A DNA stretch of 64,000 nucleotides, taken from the NCBI GenBank assembly GCA_035496935.1, contig DATJED010000020.1, positions 62,001 to 126,000 on the forward strand, read 5' to 3'. Made by a program: the position numbers and the translations under genes. Numbering within the stretch: position 1 is the first letter of the stretch; each line of letters starts with the position of its first letter. Source of the stretch: Pseudopedobacter sp035496935. Its GTDB lineage: Bacteria; Bacteroidota; Bacteroidia; Sphingobacteriales; Sphingobacteriaceae. Below, piece by piece: positions 61,051-64,000 of the stretch. The notes beneath the pieces were generated by a model, which was given only the letters and a program-made list of their open reading frames with translations, made no database searches and was not told the origin of the DNA.

Positions 61051-62181
61051 TTAATAGAGATGCTGGGCAATGAATTTCTGATAGGTATCTCCTTTTAAAC
61101 CAGTAATTTTATAAGCATCACGATATAAAAGTTTATTTTGCTTGACTGCCTGATTTACATAAGAAGCAAAACTCACACTAATACGCTTTCTCGCTGTAGC
61201 ATAAAAGTCTCCTCCGCCACTCTGAGCTTCTTTTTTTAGACGAATCCCTTCCATATAATGATGATAGAACTGAAAAAAATCATTTCTATTCATTTTATGA
61301 AGGTCCAAGGCTCTTCTGGCAATGACAATAGGACTCACCTTAAAATACCTCGCTAATTTTTGTATATCGGCCTTTTCATTCCATATATTTAAGAAAGAGT
61401 CTTGAGGAACAAGAAATTCGGCAGCTATTTGATCACAAAGTTTTTCCATAGGATCATTCGCAGGTAGCAAATTCTGGTTATTAAACCCAGCACTCTCCCC
61501 TAACCAAACATGAGCGAGCTCATGTACAATGGTAAACAATTGTGCGGCTTTCGCATCTGCTGCATTCACAAACATAAAAGGTGCGGTATCGCTTACCAGT
61601 ACAAATCCCCGGCATTCATCAACCGGTATAGGTCTGTGAGTGTTATTCTCCACAATGCCGTTAAAATTTATCACCACACCTATGGCTTCCACCTTTTTTG
61701 TGATAAAACTCAGCGTATCCTCAAAAGTCTGGAATTCACTTGCCCAATCCTGATGAACGTCTAAAGTCTTTCTAATATCAGCCACAACATCTAGATAAGA
61801 TGCCCCCTCCTTATATTTACCTACAAAAGGTAAAGCTTCAACTTCTTGCTCTTCTAAGTAATCCTCTAACCATTCTTGGCGCCTTTGTAAAATCAAAATG
61901 GTATCATAAACATTTAAACTTACCTCGCGGGTAGCTTGAGCACCTGTTCTGAAGAAAGGAAAAGAAATGCTTTCCTTAGGAGGTTCTTCTAAAAAAAGAT
62001 AACCAAATGGGATATGTACATCGTGAGAGAACTTTTCCAATTGCTTAACCGTTGGTTGTTTAATTCGATCTATCCATAATTGCACATTAGGGTATTTTAC
62101 CAAAAAATCCTGCAAAGTATGTCCTGCCCGGGAAATAGCCCAAGTTAACATATCAGGATTTATTGGAATGGTAGCGTTCAT
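61051..62181 (-). CDS. ImmA/IrrE-type metallopeptidase with N-terminal HTH-like region (antitoxin candidate)
   Basis: The 376-aa protein has a helical N-terminal region of the XRE type (DMLTWAISRAGHTLQDFLVKYP, PTVKQLEKFSHDVHIPFGYLF). A central zinc-peptidase domain carries HELAHVWLGES (about residues 222-232) and a later Glu in CDQIAAEFLVP. Basic helices end the protein. ImmA/IrrE proteases cleave repressors or, beside toxins, act as antitoxins. It directly precedes the DUF4411 PIN gene with a nine-base gap. A TATTTTTG box ends four bases before its ATG, so the message may be nearly leaderless. Confidence 0.9.
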   Translation of the reverse strand: MNATIPINPDMLTWAISRAGHTLQDFLVKYPNVQLWIDRIKQPTVKQLEKFSHDVHIPFGYLFLEEPPKESISFPFFRTGAQATREVSLNVYDTILILQRRQEWLEDYLEEQEVEALPFVGKYKEGASYLDVVADIRKTLDVHQDWASEFQTFEDTLSFITKKVEAIGVVINFNGIVENNTHRPIPVDECRGFVLVSDTAPFMFVNAADAKAAQLFTIVHELAHVWLGESAGFNNQNLLPANDPMEKLCDQIAAEFLVPQDSFLNIWNEKADIQKLARYFKVSPIVIARRALDLHKMNRNDFFQFYHHYMEGIRLKKEAQSGGGDFYATARKRISVSFASYVNQAVKQNKLLYRDAYKITGLKGDTYQKFIAQHLY

Positions 62182-62185
62182 GATG

Positions 62186-62193
62186 CAAAAATA
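62186..62193 (-). promoter_or_regulatory. Candidate -7 box for the toxin-antitoxin pair (TATTTTTG)
   Basis: The minus strand shows an exact TAnnTTTG match four bases before the ATG of the ImmA/IrrE gene. No -33 TTG is evident, and the area is AT-rich, so chance is possible. Confidence 0.35.
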
Positions 62194-62258
62194 AATATAT
62201 TAATTAACTTGTCTCTTTAAATACACAGCATCTTTTTCTCCCGTTTTTATTAGCTTAA

Positions 62259-62609
62259 TTAAAGATTCCATGTGTCTACAATACTTTTTATTGAAGTTGG
62301 AGCAATTGTACCATTCAATCTTTTTCCGTTCTCAGCAATATAAATTACATGTTTCCCTCTATTATTTTCTATATTAGATGGAAATTGATATAACCCAAAA
62401 TCGAGTCTAATTCTTTTTGAAATTATCGGAAACTTCATTAAAAATTCCTTTTCTTTTCCGTATTCCTTATAATGGGTGTTAAAAGACTTTATCCACGAAA
62501 GAATACTTACAAATTCATTATCTGTAAACTCTATTGACGTTTCGTCATGCAAAATTATATCGGTAGGCAATCTCTTTTGAATTTCTTTAATTGCAGTTGA
62601 TTTTTTCAT
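62259..62609 (-). CDS. Uncharacterised 116-aa protein
   Basis: I do not recognise this protein. It is short, mixed alpha/beta and charged. It starts KKSTAIKEIQKRLPTDIILHD, contains a segment EFVSILSWIKSFNTHYKEYGKE, and ends HVIYIAENGKRLNGTIAPTS. There is no signal peptide or membrane segment, so it is probably cytoplasmic. It follows the 199-aa membrane protein by nine bases in the same direction, and the two may be co-transcribed. The AT-rich setting and orphan character suggest acquired DNA. Confidence 0.6.
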   Translation of the reverse strand: MKKSTAIKEIQKRLPTDIILHDETSIEFTDNEFVSILSWIKSFNTHYKEYGKEKEFLMKFPIISKRIRLDFGLYQFPSNIENNRGKHVIYIAENGKRLNGTIAPTSIKSIVDTWNL

Positions 62610-62618
62610 TACATAAAA

Positions 62619-63218
62619 TTAATTTGACACCTTTAATTCTAGCGCTTTTCTCTTAATTATTTTCCCCTTTCCAAGCTTCATGTAAAATTGCTTAGACAAA
62701 TAAGATCTTTTTGTTTTTTCCCACTCTAGTTTTAAAATATACCTAGTTAACTGGGTTAGAGCATCAGAGTATGGTTTCATAAGTCTTATTAATCCAACAT
62801 ATTCAACAGGTGTCTTATTTTTAGGAATCTGATTAAAAAGATCCATATAATCTTCTAATATTTTTTCAAATTGCTGATGTAAATCCTCGAGGGGGTTTAA
62901 ATTCAATATTATCAAGTTATATTTCAACTCAATATTTCTCAAAACGTCAACAGTACTTTCATTAATCCTATCGTATTGTGATTGAATGTCCTTATTTGTT
63001 GGATTTGATTTTCTTCTTTCATTGACCCCCATTGATATACCTTCTTTCATTTGAAGAATAGCACACTCGGCAGAAAAATCTGATACAAGGTGTTTTAAAT
63101 TTTCAAGCCATCTAATTCTTGAATTCGTAATATTGTTAGACCTAATCTGAACTAATGCAAAACCTCCTGTAAGTAATGCTATCAATAAAGGTAACCATGT
63201 GATAAATTCCTTGTACAT
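62619..63218 (-). CDS. Uncharacterised protein with one N-terminal membrane helix (199 aa)
   Basis: The protein starts with one hydrophobic helix (residues about 6-24, TWLPLLIALLTGGFALVQI). A long, helical, charged cytoplasmic part follows. The segment just after the helix, NNITNSRIRWLENLKHLVSDF, resembles the membrane-proximal RxxWxxxLR stretch of several small single-pass proteins of unknown function. The rest has coiled-coil character (SQYDRINESTVDVLRNIELKYN). The C-terminus is basic. It is probably co-transcribed with the 116-aa gene downstream. No functional assignment is justified. Confidence 0.65.
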   Translation of the reverse strand: MYKEFITWLPLLIALLTGGFALVQIRSNNITNSRIRWLENLKHLVSDFSAECAILQMKEGISMGVNERRKSNPTNKDIQSQYDRINESTVDVLRNIELKYNLIILNLNPLEDLHQQFEKILEDYMDLFNQIPKNKTPVEYVGLIRLMKPYSDALTQLTRYILKLEWEKTKRSYLSKQFYMKLGKGKIIKRKALELKVSN

Positions 63219-63324
63219 TAAAAACTTATAGCTTTATATTAAAGTTTCTCAATTCCTGTTCAATCAACCTATACTTATCCTTCAACACTTTTCTCTAATG
63301 TTTTAGAATAGCAGATTAGCAATT

Positions 63325-64000
63325 TTAAACTATTTGCAAGTCAAAGTGTGTATTCAATGCGGTTTGAGCATTGGATGACAACGTGGGCACTGAAATAAAC
63401 AACCTGTCCTTTGCTCTACTTATGGCAACATAATTTATTCGATGCTCTTCATTTATTAGTAAGTTCGGTTCAATTAAAAAATTGGTATCACTTTCCTCTT
63501 TGAGAACTAAAAGAACATTATCAAACTCATCACCTTTTGCTTTATGAATTGTTTTATGCAAACTCATATCTTCAGGTATGGAGACACAAAGAAATAAGTT
63601 TTTGAATGTATGATTTTCATAGAATGGTTTAATTGCACCCGTAGAACTAAATTTTGCAAGGTCAGGTTTTAAATACTCTCTTATTAAAGAGGCGAATTCG
63701 ATTAGAGAACCATTTTCATATTCTGGGAATTTATCAAGTAAAAAATTGACATATCTTAATGCTTTTCTTTTGCCATTAATTTTATCCGTTCTATAATTGA
63801 ACAATTTTTCTAACTCCTTAATTGCATCTTTAAATTTATTTTCTTTCCCATAGGCAGTTGCTTTGATACAGGAATAAATAAGATTGCTTCGTTTAAAATT
63901 GGAATCTATTTCTTTTAGCTTTTCTAATAATTTATCATCAAGTCCAGAGCCATTCATTTCCACTTTCATTGCATTTGAAGTAATATTTTTTCTCGAAAGC
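63325..64000 (-). CDS. UvrD-like helicase, C-terminal part (5' end outside window)
   Basis: The frame is open to the window edge; codons upstream of the first internal ATG (63969) read LSRKNITSNA, so the gene continues beyond base 64000. The visible 225 residues include late superfamily 1A helicase motifs: TIHKAKGDEFDNVLLVL (motif V region) and HRINYVAISRAKDRLFISVP (motif VI). The protein ends soon after. Helicases of this kind occur in DNA repair and in defence systems such as Gabija (GajB), where the OLD-type nuclease gene lies directly upstream. What lies upstream here is not visible, so that reading is only a possibility. Confidence 0.85.
   Translation of the reverse strand, partial: LSRKNITSNAMKVEMNGSGLDDKLLEKLKEIDSNFKRSNLIYSCIKATAYGKENKFKDAIKELEKLFNYRTDKINGKRKALRYVNFLLDKFPEYENGSLIEFASLIREYLKPDLAKFSSTGAIKPFYENHTFKNLFLCVSIPEDMSLHKTIHKAKGDEFDNVLLVLKEESDTNFLIEPNLLINEEHRINYVAISRAKDRLFISVPTLSSNAQTALNTHFDLQIV

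Noticed and set aside
1..64000. CRISPR arrays, tRNA genes, rRNA genes, intact insertion sequences
   Set aside because: I looked for regularly spaced repeats, tRNA-like cloverleaf sequences and transposase-like frames and saw none that I can support by eye.

Overview
The window looks like chromosomal DNA of a Bacteroidota bacterium, most likely of the family Sphingobacteriaceae (Pedobacter-like). The supporting signs are an AT-rich sequence, type IX secretion genes (a PorP/SprF protein, a PorE-like OmpA protein and a gliding-motility C-terminal-domain protein), many short-spaced operons without clear Shine-Dalgarno sequences, and repeated matches to the Bacteroidota -7 promoter box TAnnTTTG. 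The genus is an inference; family-level placement rests on gene content only.

Layout. 1-1246: end of a histidine operon (hisF, hisIE). 1337-3131: a WD40 protein and a surface lipoprotein with a strong sigma-54 promoter match. 3204-9204: glutamate synthase (gltB-gltD). 9571-10198: gmhB and a stub of an XRE regulator. 10220-15525: one minus-strand operon reading ccmE, ccmF, a DUF2520 protein, ferredoxin, iscX and a YpdA-type reductase. 15756-18431: a membrane-anchored DnaQ-like exonuclease and a cNMP/CBS/DUF294 nucleotidyltransferase protein. 18541-24138: a type IX secretion triad carrying a lectin-domain adhesin. 24546-34989: an exopolysaccharide operon (single-repeat TolC-like protein, Wzz with a decayed kinase domain, GT2, a previously unlisted 43-aa membrane protein, a Wzy-type polymerase, two GT4-type enzymes, an MBOAT acyltransferase and an SGNH-like protein).

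35174-38667: YigZ, an EamA transporter and ribD, divergent from prmC. 38749-42011: two-gene NHEJ (Ku, LigD). 42240-44696: a PIF1-like helicase fused to HRDC and HTH domains. 44957-47678: an acyl-ACP desaturase, divergent from a lipoprotein, SCO and cytochrome c set. 47699-48080: RNase P RNA, then a sigma-54 response regulator.

49803-59996 is a ten-gene minus-strand operon for oxidative sugar metabolism: a GMC dehydrogenase with its Tat-carrier subunit and cytochrome c, a DUF1080 protein, two Gfo/Idh/MocA oxidoreductases, three sugar isomerase/epimerase TIM barrels and an MFS transporter. I read it as a 3-keto-glycoside route split between periplasm and cytoplasm. 59997-64000 is accessory: repeat-rich DNA, a PIN (DUF4411)/ImmA-IrrE toxin-antitoxin-like pair, two orphan genes and the C-terminal end of a UvrD-like helicase that runs off the window.

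The parts most worth a second look are the 3-keto-sugar operon, the EPS operon with its hidden small membrane protein and decayed kinase, and the possible defence island at the right edge.
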